Source of the DNA: Companilactobacillus kimchii DSM 13961 = JCM 10707 | GTDB lineage: Bacteria; Bacillota; Bacilli; Lactobacillales; Lactobacillaceae | Direction of reading: 5' to 3' | DNA length: 64,000 bases | NCBI RefSeq assembly: GCF_001435445.1 | Contig: NZ_AZDH01000009.1 | Location: 1-64,000 of the forward strand | Part shown: positions 8,225-16,864 of the stretch, piece by piece | Numbering within the stretch: position 1 is the stretch's first letter | Layout of the letters: each line of letters opens with the position of its first letter | The notes under the pieces: model-generated | Databases searched by the model: none | The model's input: only the letters and a program-made list of their open reading frames with translations | Told to the model about the DNA's origin: nothing | Made by a program: the position numbers and the translations under genes

Positions 8225-8355
8225 AGACGTAATCATTGAATCAATAATTAAGACAAGTTTGTAAAATGAGATATATTGCAATTGTTGTCAATCAAATAAT
8301 TGTAGTTTTTTAACATTTATGTTGAGAAAATAAGAAGATAACACCAATATCCTCA
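8225..8355 (+). pseudogene. Decayed immunity-gene remnant
   Basis: This stretch aligns by eye with the intact immunity gene at 7057-7368. The clearest block is GTCAATCAAATAATTGTA, matching CTCAATCAAATAATTGTA in the gene. On its left GACGTAATCATTG corresponds to GAACGTAAGATTGG and GAGATATAT to GAGATACAC. On its right TAACACC plus flanking bases also match. Stops and indels break every frame. It is a dead duplicate of the lactococcin-type immunity family, and weaker similarity may extend on both sides. Confidence 0.6.
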
Positions 8356-9024
8356 AATTTACAGGAGAAATGTACTAAAAATTAGTTGAGAATTTAATTA
8401 GGTGATTTTTTAGAAAACTAAGATTCAATAGTAGAGATAGAAACGATTTAGTAATCAATATAGTTTTATAAGAAAAAATCTAGCGATAATATGAAATAAT
8501 CTACGTTAATAAATAAAATAAGTATTTTATTAAATAGAGAATATACTAGTTCGTATATAGAATTCAATGGAATTATCTGGCAAATCATCGATTATTAGAA
8601 AATAAATTTGTAATTATTGATTCTTAAAATTTTAGAGATGCTTTTGTTAATTTAATGAGAATCTTTTAGATATGGTAAAAGATCTATGTAATTATTATTT
8701 GGTATTATCGAATAATTTAAAGATGGTCTTAATAATGATGAAATGTAAATTCATAATTTGAAATTAAAAATTACAAGTGGAAACCTCTCTCTTAATATAG
8801 ACTTATTACAATATAATTTTTGTAAATATTTTTAATTATAGAAAATGAATAATTAGAAGTTATAAACGATGGGTATGTACGAGAGATCTCTGATTAATCT
8901 TATTTTTAATGACTGATTTAAATATTTATAAAAATAATTGCATTCCACAAGAAATAGTATTTTATACTATTTACCATGTCTCTTTTAAAAATCAGTAGTT
9001 TAAAATTTTAGAGAAATAAAATTT
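8356..9024 (+). other. Degenerate AT-rich stretch without an intact gene
   Basis: About 670 bp of very AT-rich sequence with no ORF that has an RBS and a recognisable product. It contains an intact-looking pheromone-type promoter (8482-8547) that drives nothing obvious until the pheromone gene at 9080. The likeliest reading is the decayed remains of a bacteriocin operon. Confidence 0.5.
8482..8547 (+). promoter_or_regulatory. Pheromone-response promoter 1 (direct repeats plus -10)
   Basis: AGCGATAAT (8482-8490) and TACGTTAAT (8502-8510) are direct repeats with starts 20 bp apart. TATACT (8542-8547) follows 31 bp after the second repeat. The repeats match the remembered plantaricin regulator consensus TACGTTAAT. 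Transcription would run to the right through degenerate DNA towards the pheromone-kinase-regulator operon, which could give positive feedback. Confidence 0.7.
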
Positions 9025-9052
9025 TTGAATATATGATCATGTAGTATATAAT
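9025..9052 (+). promoter_or_regulatory. Predicted basal promoter of the pheromone operon
   Basis: TTGAAT (9025-9030), a 16-bp spacer and TATAAT (9047-9052) lie 28 bp before the pheromone start codon. No direct repeats lie at the position used in the other induced promoters. Confidence 0.6.
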
Positions 9053-9079
9053 TGTTGGAGTTTTTAATAGGAGGGTATT

Positions 9080-9205
9080 ATGAAAAAAAATATCAACGAG
9101 AATGATTTAAAGAAAATCTCAGGAGGAAAATCTCGATCTTTAACGATGGGGATTGGGGAAAACCGCTTCTTTAGAGCTATTAAAAGTTGGGTACATAATA
9201 AGTAA
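9080..9205 (+). CDS. Plantaricin A-like peptide pheromone precursor
   Basis: This 41-residue ORF has AGGAGGG 5 nt before its ATG. The leader MKKNINENDLKKISGG is a textbook double-glycine leader (hydrophobic residues at -4, -7 and -12 type spacing, GG at -2/-1). The predicted mature peptide is 25 residues, starting KSRSLTMG and ending KSWVHNK. It is cationic and amphipathic, like plantaricin A (which starts KSSAYSLQMG). It lies just upstream of the kinase and regulator genes, the standard position for an inducing peptide. Export and cleavage would be by the C39 ABC exporter at 13270. Weak direct bacteriocin activity is also possible. Confidence 0.88.
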   Translation: MKKNINENDLKKISGGKSRSLTMGIGENRFFRAIKSWVHNK

Positions 9206-9207
9206 TT

Positions 9208-10545
9208 ATGATACATGTATTTATAGGACTTGAATTTGTTTCAAATAGTATGGTTATATTTTTCACTTTATTGATATATTGTGAATTTATAAAAAGGAAT
9301 AAAAAATCCTTAATTACAAAGATTATCATTACCTCATTAGCGTGGGGATATATAGGAATGATTTTTGATGATTTTAGTTACGTATTATTTGTTATATTTT
9401 TTATTTTTCATCATTGGTATAAAGAAAAAAGCCTTAAACTCGCTGAATTAGTTCTGAATCCGTTATTATTTTCGCTATTATCGGAAATGATTATGTTTAT
9501 ACTAAGCGGATTGATAGGAAAATTTGTAGGTATAATTGTTCCTAATTATATTAATGGAATAGATTATAATAATTTGATATTGTTTTTCGAGTTGCTAATA
9601 AATTTTATTTTGATGTTAATTTTAATTGTCTTAATTAGAAAAAATTTAGTATGGTTGAATGATTTACAATTTAAGATAAAAAAATTGAAATTAGAAAGCC
9701 AACTGTTTTGGATGATTTTTTCATTGTTTGCTTCATTTGAATTGATTTTATTTGTTGGTGATTATGAAGAGGTTACGGCCTTTATAAGAGGAACAATATT
9801 GGTAGCATTCATTTCTTTTTTTTCATTCATGCTTTGGCAAATGATGAATTTAATTAGAATATTTTCTGAAAGAGAGAAGATGTTAAATGAATCGGAGCAG
9901 AATAAACAACTTGGTGAGTATCTAAAAAGTATTCAAGAACAGTATGATGATTTACGTAAATTTAAACATGATTTTAAAAATATTATTTTGTCAATGAGTA
10001 TGAACTCCAAAGAGAAAACAGAAAAAAACTATGAAAAATTATATAAAGAATTATCTAATCAAAAAGAATTGGACTCTGAACTCGGAGGGAAGATAATTTC
10101 TGAGTATAAGCTTATAAAAAATGGCCCTTTGAGGGGCTTAATTGTACAAAAATTTCTTAGTGCTAAGGCTAGAGGAATCAAATTGAATGTCGAAATAATG
10201 GAAGATATTAATGTTGATGAAGATATTTTAGGTATTATAAGAATACTGGGGATACTTGTTGATAATGCGATAGAAGAGACTGTAAAATGCTCGACCAATA
10301 CTGTCAATATGGCATTTATTAAAAATGAAGATAGTTTAGAGATATCGATTGAAAATCCCACAAGTGATCCTATTGATTTAGTGAATATTTTTAAATTAGG
10401 CTATTCTACTAAGGGAATGAATAGAGGTACCGGATTATATAATGTAAAAAAACTAGTCAATAGTAATTCGAAATTATATTTAGATTCTGAAATAATAAAT
10501 AAAAAATTAAGAATGACGTTAATTGTATTGGAAGGAAGAGTGTAA
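9208..10545 (+). CDS. PlnB/ComD-type sensor histidine kinase, pair 2 (pheromone receptor)
   Basis: The 445-residue kinase has a hydrophobic N-terminal half with about six to seven helices (to roughly 215). The H-box FKHDFKNIILSM is near residue 252, the N-box LVDNAIEE near 351 and the G-box GTGLYNVKKLV near 409. It should sense the peptide encoded two bases upstream. No strong RBS precedes its ATG, which suggests coupling to translation of the pheromone ORF. Base composition is visibly AT-richer than the housekeeping flanks, in line with an accessory locus. Confidence 0.9.
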   Translation: MIHVFIGLEFVSNSMVIFFTLLIYCEFIKRNKKSLITKIIITSLAWGYIGMIFDDFSYVLFVIFFIFHHWYKEKSLKLAELVLNPLLFSLLSEMIMFILSGLIGKFVGIIVPNYINGIDYNNLILFFELLINFILMLILIVLIRKNLVWLNDLQFKIKKLKLESQLFWMIFSLFASFELILFVGDYEEVTAFIRGTILVAFISFFSFMLWQMMNLIRIFSEREKMLNESEQNKQLGEYLKSIQEQYDDLRKFKHDFKNIILSMSMNSKEKTEKNYEKLYKELSNQKELDSELGGKIISEYKLIKNGPLRGLIVQKFLSAKARGIKLNVEIMEDINVDEDILGIIRILGILVDNAIEETVKCSTNTVNMAFIKNEDSLEISIENPTSDPIDLVNIFKLGYSTKGMNRGTGLYNVKKLVNSNSKLYLDSEIINKKLRMTLIVLEGRV

Positions 10546-11280
10546 ATGTTTCCTGTGTATATACTGGAAGATAATGATGAACAGAGAGAATTCTATAAGT
10601 CAATAATTATTAACACGAAAGTTATTAATGAATATGCCATGGATATTTTTGACGTTAGTAGTGTGAAATCTTTTTTCGATATTTTTTCGGAAACTCAGTA
10701 TGGATTATTTTTTCTAGATATGGAAATAGATAAAGATACAAGAGCAGGTTTGAAATTAGCAGAATGGATTAGAACTAATATTCCTAATGCTAATATAGTT
10801 TTTGTTACTACCCATGAGGAATTATCTTTTTTAACTCTGGAAAGAAAAGTTTCGCCAATGGACTATGTTTTAAAAGATTTTACAATTGAAAAGATAAAAT
10901 CACATATTGTTGATGATGTGATTTTATCCCAAAAATATTATGATAAAGATATATACACGAAAAGGACTACATTTGGATATAAAATAGGTTCAAAGTACTT
11001 TTCACTTCCTATGGATGAGTTGATACTTCTCTATACCGATAAAAGTCTTTCCGGACAGGTTAATTTGATTTCTAAAGATAGAAGAGCTTCTTTTCCGGGA
11101 AATCTTAATTATTATGAAAAAAAATATGATAATCTTTTAAGGGTTGATAAAAGTTCATTGGTGAATAAGTCTAAAATGATTTCGTATGATTCGAATAAAC
11201 GTATTCTATATCTAGAGAATAACTTGGATTGTAATGTTTCTTTGAGAAGGGCATCATTAGTTAGAAAAAGATTTAAATAG
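10546..11280 (+). CDS. PlnC/ComE-type LytTR response regulator, pair 2
   Basis: The 244-residue regulator has a receiver domain (PVYILEDNDEQREF at the start, phosphoacceptor Asp probably in FFLDMEID near residue 60, conserved T and K later) and a C-terminal LytTR domain of about 145-244. The ATG directly follows the kinase TAA with GGAAGAG upstream, so the two are co-translated. It is the best candidate to bind the 9-bp direct repeats at 8482, 12663, 13173 and 18180, because PlnC-type LytTR proteins bind such repeats as dimers. Confidence 0.9.
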   Translation: MFPVYILEDNDEQREFYKSIIINTKVINEYAMDIFDVSSVKSFFDIFSETQYGLFFLDMEIDKDTRAGLKLAEWIRTNIPNANIVFVTTHEELSFLTLERKVSPMDYVLKDFTIEKIKSHIVDDVILSQKYYDKDIYTKRTTFGYKIGSKYFSLPMDELILLYTDKSLSGQVNLISKDRRASFPGNLNYYEKKYDNLLRVDKSSLVNKSKMISYDSNKRILYLENNLDCNVSLRRASLVRKRFK

Positions 11281-11324
11281 CTATTTTGATTTTCTATATT
11301 TGTTTTTAAATATTATAAATGTTG

Positions 11325-11367
11325 AAGGATCAGATTCAAAAACTATAAATTTGAATCTGATCCTTTT
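11325..11367 (+). terminator. Terminator of the pheromone-kinase-regulator operon
   Basis: AAGGATCAGATTCAAA and its complement form a 16-bp stem with a T-rich tail. Confidence 0.9.
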
Positions 11368-11870
11368 ATGTTAAAAAAGTATGTAATATTATTTAAAATT
11401 GGGATCAATATCTTGGTATCAATTAAGTATTTAAAAATATTATGGTAAAAATTGAATTAGTTTTGAGTGGGTATTTCAATCTCCAAAAATTTAGTAGTAT
11501 TTTTGAATGTCAGAAATAATTTTTTATCATTTCTTTATCTTTGTTACCAACTTTAAAATGATTAATAGTTTTGTTACTGGAATATAAACAATACTTTCCC
11601 TAAATTAATGTATTGATAAATTTTCTTCAATCATTTCAAAATTTTTTCTACTTGAAGGAACTTTTCCAAAATAAAGAATGACGCTTTGGAAGAATACTCA
11701 ATTTAATTTATTTATGAGAAAGGAGGTCAACGGTTAAAATAGGGGAGGAAGATTCCAATCTAATCTAGACTTCAAGGATAACTGATTAATTGATACATCT
11801 CATTTGTATAATGAGGGACTTCTAGTTTTTTGTAGATAATGATGGATTGGCTCATCACTTGCATGTGAAA
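11368..11870. other. Intergenic AT-rich stretch, no gene seen
   Basis: About 500 bp with only very short ORFs. A good AAAGGAGGT sequence near 11720 is followed by an ORF of just a few codons. No direct repeats or bacteriocin leader were seen. Confidence 0.5.
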
Positions 11871-11905
11871 GAAGGTCCAGAAATCAATTTGATTTCTGGA
11901 CCTTC
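11871..11905. terminator. Hairpin terminator after the bacteriocin/immunity operon
   Basis: A perfect 15-bp stem, GAAGGTCCAGAAATC with its complement, around a 5-nt loop. It can serve the minus-strand immunity gene that ends at 11953 and would also block rightward read-through. Confidence 0.85.
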
Positions 11906-11952
11906 TTCTTTTGTCTAGGACTTTTATCCGTAGTATGTTCTTATTCTTATGT

Positions 11953-12264
11953 TTAATCTAAATAAGTACTATGTAAACCAATGTATCCTAAGTTTAATCC
12001 AAATGGTTTAGATGCAATGAACATTGGATAAATTTTATGGTAGAACTTCGAGGCTTGTACTGATAGACCTTTATTTTTCATAGCCTCCATTTGGAAGCTA
12101 ACAATGAGTTTATTAAGTACAGCAAACGTGTATTTCTTTTTTTCTAAATCATCCTTTGCCATAAGGCCTATTTTTCTTTCACGATCGGTAATACCGGTAT
12201 CAAGGATAAAATCGAACAATAGGTTTAATAGTTCTAACCTATCTATTCCTTTTTTTCTAGACAT
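11953..12264 (-). CDS. Immunity protein paired with the lactococcin A-like bacteriocin
   Basis: The 103-residue helical protein is encoded directly behind the bacteriocin gene. Its ATG overlaps the bacteriocin TAA (TAATG), so translation is coupled, the usual arrangement for a cognate immunity gene. It is a paralogue of the protein at 7057-7368 (shared RKIGLMAK, NLGYIG and matching length). By analogy with LciA it should sit at the membrane face of the mannose-PTS when bacteriocin is bound. A longer in-frame version lies within the bacteriocin gene and is not the real start. Confidence 0.85.
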   Translation of the reverse strand: MSRKKGIDRLELLNLLFDFILDTGITDRERKIGLMAKDDLEKKKYTFAVLNKLIVSFQMEAMKNKGLSVQASKFYHKIYPMFIASKPFGLNLGYIGLHSTYLD

Positions 12265-12467
12265 TAACGTTGGCCCACTCCTGGTGCACCAGCACTTCCC
12301 CAACCGTTTCCAATGATTTGTGCAACAGTGGAAGAAACACCAGAAGTAACAGTGTAGTGCCAGTGACCCTTCTTATCTCTCCATGAATAACCATTAGATC
12401 CACCAAAAAAGTTTCCACCTGATGTTTTGTAAAGTTCAGTAATACTTAATTCTTTAAATTTTGACAT
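12264..12467 (-). CDS. Lactococcin A-like class IId bacteriocin precursor
   Basis: This 67-residue precursor has an 18-residue double-glycine leader (MSKFKELSITELYKTSGG) and a predicted 49-residue mature peptide starting NFFGGSNGYSW and ending APGVGQR. The mature part lacks cysteine and the YGNGV box. Its second half matches the lactococcin A pattern: a K.HWHYT start, then T...I..GNGWGSAGAPG against lactococcin A's TIVNGWMGGAAGG. A pore-forming peptide acting on the mannose-PTS is inferred. RBS AAAGGGG is 9 nt before the ATG. A second GG at residues 22-23 could be an alternative cleavage site. Induced promoter 2 lies about 160 bp upstream. Confidence 0.85.
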   Translation of the reverse strand: MSKFKELSITELYKTSGGNFFGGSNGYSWRDKKGHWHYTVTSGVSSTVAQIIGNGWGSAGAPGVGQR

Positions 12468-12624
12468 AATAAAATCCCCTTTTTTATGAATTAATGTTTT
12501 GCAACATCTTAGTTAATAATTACCATCGAATATGACGTCATCGTAGTTAATACAATAGTAATTCGTTTAATTATAAATAATAATATTAAAGAACAACTGC
12601 CGGCTAGCTGTCCTTACAAGTAAT

Positions 12625-12691
12625 ACTATAGCCTCTTATCATTTGTAAACTATATAAAAATTATTAACGTTTGGTTAATAGTATTATCGTA
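12625..12691 (-). promoter_or_regulatory. Pheromone-response promoter 2 (bacteriocin operon)
   Basis: Read on the minus strand, TACGATAAT (12683-12691) and AACGTTAAT (12663-12671) are direct repeats 20 bp apart. TATAGT (12625-12630) follows exactly 32 bp later. A leader of about 150 nt then runs to the bacteriocin start codon. Confidence 0.8.
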
Positions 12692-13172
12692 TAACTTTTA
12701 AGTACTAACTTTAAAAAATAATGATTTTACTTAATATATATATGAATATTCCAAACTGGAATTTGATATTTAGAAACACTTAAGTTGAATTATTGAGTGT
12801 GGCAAGAAGTAATGTTGATTCGTTTTCGGTAGTATCTGTATAAAAATTGAAATGTATTATTAAATTTAATGCCATTATTCAGCATTCCTTTAGTATTGTA
12901 ATACTGCTAATTTTAAGGTTAATGATAGAAGCGCTTTTAAGTTTATTTATAATGTCAAAATTAAAATGCCATTAAGTATATGTAATTTATATGGACGATT
13001 TAAAAATATTTCCTTAATTAGAAGGTTCAATTATTTTTTAAAAGTGAATTTGAAAATGAATACGAAAGATTAATGAATAAATATCAGAAGGTTTATTTTC
13101 TTGAATAAAAATGAAGCAAACCTTGACATTGTTATCCGTTGATTGAATATCTTTTTTTGAGCACGCCTAATT
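12692..13172. other. Intergenic stretch between divergent induced promoters
   Basis: About 480 bp of AT-rich DNA with no ORF carrying both an RBS and a GG leader on either strand. It separates the bacteriocin promoter from the transporter promoter. I see no further feature. Confidence 0.5.
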
Positions 13173-13239
13173 AGCGTTAATCCATTTAAATGAGCGTTAA
13201 TATATTATGTAAACATATTCCCATAGTCAATGAGAAAAT
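13173..13239 (+). promoter_or_regulatory. Pheromone-response promoter 3 (exporter operon)
   Basis: AGCGTTAAT occurs identically at 13173-13181 and 13193-13201, a 20-bp period. The -10 position predicted from the other sites (32 bp downstream, 13234-13239) holds GAAAAT preceded by TGA, a poor hexamer. It would drive the ABC exporter and accessory gene. Confidence 0.72.
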
Positions 13240-13269
13240 AGTTTTGAATTGTTAAAGATGGAGATTAAT

Positions 13270-15426
13270 ATGTTTAAAAATAAAATCTATACACCTCAAG
13301 TTGATGAAAGTGATTGTGGCGCCGCCTCTTTGGCTATGATTTTAAAAAATTATGGTTCCAGCTATTCTATTGCAAGGCTACGTAATCTTGCAAAAACTGA
13401 TAAAGAGGGTACTACAGCTCTTGGACTGGTTAAAACAGCTCAAAAATTGAATTTTGAAACTCAAGCTATTCAGGCAGATATGACTCTTTTTAAAGAAAGG
13501 GATATTCCATACCCATTTATTGCACATGTAATAAAGAATAAGGTATTGGAACATTACTACGTAATTTTAGGGTGTACCAAAAATTACATTCTTGTAGCTG
13601 ATCCTGATCCAACGGTTAAAGTAACCAAGATGAGTTACGAACAATTTGCTTCTGAATGGACAGGTGTAGCTCTATTTTTTGCGCCTAATTCGGAGTATAA
13701 ACCTGAAAAAGTTGATAAAAAGGAATCTCTTTTTTCCTTTGTGCCTGTTCTTTTTAAACAAAAAAGATTAGTGATTAATATTATTTTGGCAGCACTTTTA
13801 ATAACTATTATTAGTATTCTAGGATCTTATTTTTTACAAACGGTTATTGACACATATATTCCCAATAATATGAATAATACTTTAGCAATCATTTCTTTAG
13901 GACTAATTGTCCTTTACATTTTTCAGTCCATGTTTACTTATTCTAGAGACTTTTTATTATCAATATTGGGCCAAAGACTTTCTATTGATATTATTTTAGG
14001 ATATATTCGTCATATTTTTGAGCTACCCATGGATTTTTTTGCTACTAGAAAAACAGGAGAGATTGTCTCTAGATTTAATGACGCCAATAAGATTATTGAT
14101 GCCTTAGCAAGTACAATAATTTCTATATTTCTGGATGTAGGAATTGTAATTATTATGGGAACCGTTTTGGCAATTCAAAATGGAACATTATTTTTAATAA
14201 CTCTGATTTCTTTACCCATTTATGTAGTAATAATTTGGGTATTTTCCAAACCTTTTGAAAGATTAAATCAAAAAGAAATGGAAAGTGGATCAGTTTTGAA
14301 TTCTTCAATCATTGAAGATATTCATGGAATTGAAACAATCAAAGCTTTAACTAGCGAAAATCAACGTTACTCTAAAATTGATAGTGAGTTTGTGGATTAT
14401 TTAAAGAAAAGTTTGAGTTATATAAAGGCTGACACATTACAACAAGCACTAAAGTTATTCATTCAATTAGTTTTAAGTGTAGTTGTATTGTGGATTGGAG
14501 CTCTTATGGTAACTAAGAATCGATTATCCGTTGGACAATTGATGACTTATAATGCGTTACTTGCATATTTTGTTAATCCTTTGCAGAATATTATTAATTT
14601 ACAGCCTAAATTACAGTCAGCCAAAGTTGCTAATAATAGATTGAATGAAGTTTATTTAGTTAATTCTGAATTCAAAGAAAATCGTTCAGTTAAAAACTCT
14701 ACTCAATTAGTGGGAGATATTAAATTAAAGGACGTTGATTATAGTTATGGATATGGAGAGAATGTTTTAAATGATATTAATTTGAATATTCATTCTGGTG
14801 AAAAAGTAACTATTGTAGGGATGAGTGGATCTGGTAAATCAACGTTAGTTAAGTTATTGGTGGATTTCTTTAAACCCAACAAGGGTGAAGTTTTTATTAA
14901 TGAACATAACGTTCAGAATATTGATAAACATGTGCTGAGAGGATTTATTAATTATATACCTCAGTCACCATACGTTTTTTCAGGAAGTATTTTAGAAAAC
15001 CTGACTTTGGGAAATAGAGAAAATATCAACAATGATGATATTTTAGAAGCATGTAAGATTGCTCAAATAGATGAAGATATTGAAAAAATGCCGTTGCAAT
15101 TTGAAACTGTTTTGGACGAAAACGGTAATACATTATCTGGAGGACAAAAACAAAGAATTACTATTGCTAGAGCGTTACTGTCTCCAGCTAAAGTATTAAT
15201 ATTTGATGAATCCACTAGTGGATTAGATTCGATAACTGAAAATAATATTATGAATAATTTGATGAAGATCAAAGGATTGACGGTTATTTTTATTGCTCAT
15301 AGACTATCCATCGCAAAAAAGACAGACAATATTGTAGTGTTAGATAAAGGGAGAATTGTAGAAAAGGGAACTCACCAAGAGTTAGTAAATAAGAAAGGTT
15401 ATTATTTTGATCTTTTGAATAATTAG
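13270..15426 (+). CDS. Bacteriocin ABC exporter with N-terminal C39 peptidase (PlnG/LagD type)
   Basis: The 718-residue exporter cleaves double-glycine leaders and exports the mature peptides. The C39 peptidase domain (about 1-140) has its Cys in VDESDCGAASL and His in EHYYVILG, with VADPDP after it. A six-helix membrane domain follows. The ATPase domain has Walker A GMSGSGKST, signature LSGGQKQR, Walker B VLIFDESTSGLD and an IAHR H-loop. I start at the ATG 13270, which has GGAG 7 nt upstream; earlier in-frame TTG/ATG codons lack one. Likely substrates are the pheromone (9080) and the bacteriocin (12467). It is co-transcribed with the accessory protein. Confidence 0.95.
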   Translation: MFKNKIYTPQVDESDCGAASLAMILKNYGSSYSIARLRNLAKTDKEGTTALGLVKTAQKLNFETQAIQADMTLFKERDIPYPFIAHVIKNKVLEHYYVILGCTKNYILVADPDPTVKVTKMSYEQFASEWTGVALFFAPNSEYKPEKVDKKESLFSFVPVLFKQKRLVINIILAALLITIISILGSYFLQTVIDTYIPNNMNNTLAIISLGLIVLYIFQSMFTYSRDFLLSILGQRLSIDIILGYIRHIFELPMDFFATRKTGEIVSRFNDANKIIDALASTIISIFLDVGIVIIMGTVLAIQNGTLFLITLISLPIYVVIIWVFSKPFERLNQKEMESGSVLNSSIIEDIHGIETIKALTSENQRYSKIDSEFVDYLKKSLSYIKADTLQQALKLFIQLVLSVVVLWIGALMVTKNRLSVGQLMTYNALLAYFVNPLQNIINLQPKLQSAKVANNRLNEVYLVNSEFKENRSVKNSTQLVGDIKLKDVDYSYGYGENVLNDINLNIHSGEKVTIVGMSGSGKSTLVKLLVDFFKPNKGEVFINEHNVQNIDKHVLRGFINYIPQSPYVFSGSILENLTLGNRENINNDDILEACKIAQIDEDIEKMPLQFETVLDENGNTLSGGQKQRITIARALLSPAKVLIFDESTSGLDSITENNIMNNLMKIKGLTVIFIAHRLSIAKKTDNIVVLDKGRIVEKGTHQELVNKKGYYFDLLNN

Positions 15427-15437
15427 GGGAAGTTATA

Positions 15438-16817
15438 ATGAATAAAAAATTTTTAGAGAGCAGCGAATTCTATAATAAAAGGTTTAATAACTTTTCCAGT
15501 TTGTTGATAATTCCCATCTCTTGTTTGTTTCTTTTAGTGGTTATCTTTTCTTTTTTCATGAAACGTGAAGTTACAATTGAATCTTTTGGAGATCTTGGCA
15601 GTAGACAAAATATACCTATCATTCAGTCACCTTCTAATAGTGCAATTCAAAAAAACTATTTATCTGAAGGAAAATACGTAAAAAGTGGAGATATTTTACT
15701 TTCTTATAAGAATACTGGGAATGATATTAAGATTAATAATGTTCAGAATCAACAAAAGGATATAAATGATCAAATTGCTAGTCTACAAATCTTTCAAAAG
15801 GGTGTTGAATCCAATCAAGATACTTTTGATGGTGATGATAAATTTGGATATCGAAATTTATTGAAAAGTTATTTAAATCAAAGAAATATTTATGGTATTG
15901 AAAGTCAGATGTTACAAGATAAATCTTCTTTTTCCAATGGAAAAATTAAGCAGCTGACGAATTTATATGATAGTAATTTAAAGCAAAAGGAAAGTGAATT
16001 AAAATCCTATCAGAGTATTTTTGATGCCATAAAAAATGGTAAAAGTTATGCTTCTAATGCTAGTTATGGTTACTTGTATGATGGTTATAGTGCCGAATTG
16101 AAAAGTGCTTCTGATACTGACTCTAAAACATCTGTTAAGAATAGTTACTTAAATAATTTGCGACAACAAATTGATAGTATCAATGATGAAATAAGTAATG
16201 TCAGTGAACAGAAAGATTCTTTAAAAGATTTCGATGATAGTAAGTATAATGTTGATTCGAATAACACCAAATTAGAGTCTTTGCAAAATGAGCAGTTAAA
16301 AAGTATTTCAGAAGAATTAGTTAAATTAAAAAGCCAGAGTAGAAATTTGAAGTCCAATTTAAAAGAATTGGATGATTTAAAAGATAACTCATATATTAAA
16401 GCCAAAAAGTCCGGTGTTATCCATATGAATAATCAATCGGTAAAGGGAGCTAAATACGTTGGAGCTGGTTCTGAAATTGCTGAAATATATCCAGTTCTAA
16501 GAAGCGGTAATACACTAAAACTGCAAAGTTATGTTTCTTCTAGAGAGATTTCATCTATAAAAAAAGGTCAACATATGCGATTAGAAATAACTCGTAATGT
16601 ACCAAGACCAATCCTTATTGATGGAGTGATTAATAATATCAGTGTTGCTCCTGTCCCAGTGAATAAAGGAACATATTATATTGTGACTGCAGAGGCTAAA
16701 AGTGAGCCTAATATTGCTCCTCAGATCCATTATGGAATGAGCGGGAAGACAACCATTATTACAGGAAAAGAAACTTTCTTTAAGTATTATAAAGATAAAT
16801 TACTGGATAAAAATTAG
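15438..16817 (+). CDS. Bacteriocin export accessory protein (PlnH/LcnD, HlyD family)
   Basis: The 459-residue membrane-fusion-type protein has one N-terminal transmembrane helix (about 21-42), then a beta-barrel/lipoyl region (IIQSPSNS... KSGDILLSYKN), a long coiled-coil rich in Lys, Gln, Asp and Ser (about 90-320) and a C-terminal barrel. It works with the C39 ABC exporter to carry peptides across the envelope. It begins 11 bp after the exporter stop with AGGGGAAG as RBS. The length is typical of LcnD/PlnH proteins. Confidence 0.92.
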   Translation: MNKKFLESSEFYNKRFNNFSSLLIIPISCLFLLVVIFSFFMKREVTIESFGDLGSRQNIPIIQSPSNSAIQKNYLSEGKYVKSGDILLSYKNTGNDIKINNVQNQQKDINDQIASLQIFQKGVESNQDTFDGDDKFGYRNLLKSYLNQRNIYGIESQMLQDKSSFSNGKIKQLTNLYDSNLKQKESELKSYQSIFDAIKNGKSYASNASYGYLYDGYSAELKSASDTDSKTSVKNSYLNNLRQQIDSINDEISNVSEQKDSLKDFDDSKYNVDSNNTKLESLQNEQLKSISEELVKLKSQSRNLKSNLKELDDLKDNSYIKAKKSGVIHMNNQSVKGAKYVGAGSEIAEIYPVLRSGNTLKLQSYVSSREISSIKKGQHMRLEITRNVPRPILIDGVINNISVAPVPVNKGTYYIVTAEAKSEPNIAPQIHYGMSGKTTIITGKETFFKYYKDKLLDKN

Positions 16818-16825
16818 TCATATAT

Positions 16826-16862
16826 AAATGATTTGTTTAAGAGTCCCCATCGTTAAATGATG
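16826..16862 (+). pseudogene. Remnant of an immunity-gene 3' end
   Basis: Just before the duplicated terminator, this short stretch resembles the end of the leucocin-type immunity gene at 8010-8050: GATTTGTTTAAG corresponds to GGTTTGTTTGAA and CATCGTTAAATGATGG to CGTCGTTAATGGATAG. It has no start or frame left. It shows that the terminator was duplicated together with part of that gene. Confidence 0.5.
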
Positions 16863-16864
16863 GT

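Noticed and set aside
11700-11760. AAAGGAGGT followed by a start codon
   Set aside because: The ORF ends after a few codons; no small bacteriocin or leader peptide could be made out.
12468-12600. Further regulator repeats (AGTTAATA twice) in the bacteriocin leader
   Set aside because: Spacing does not fit the 20-21 bp period and no -10 lies at the right distance.
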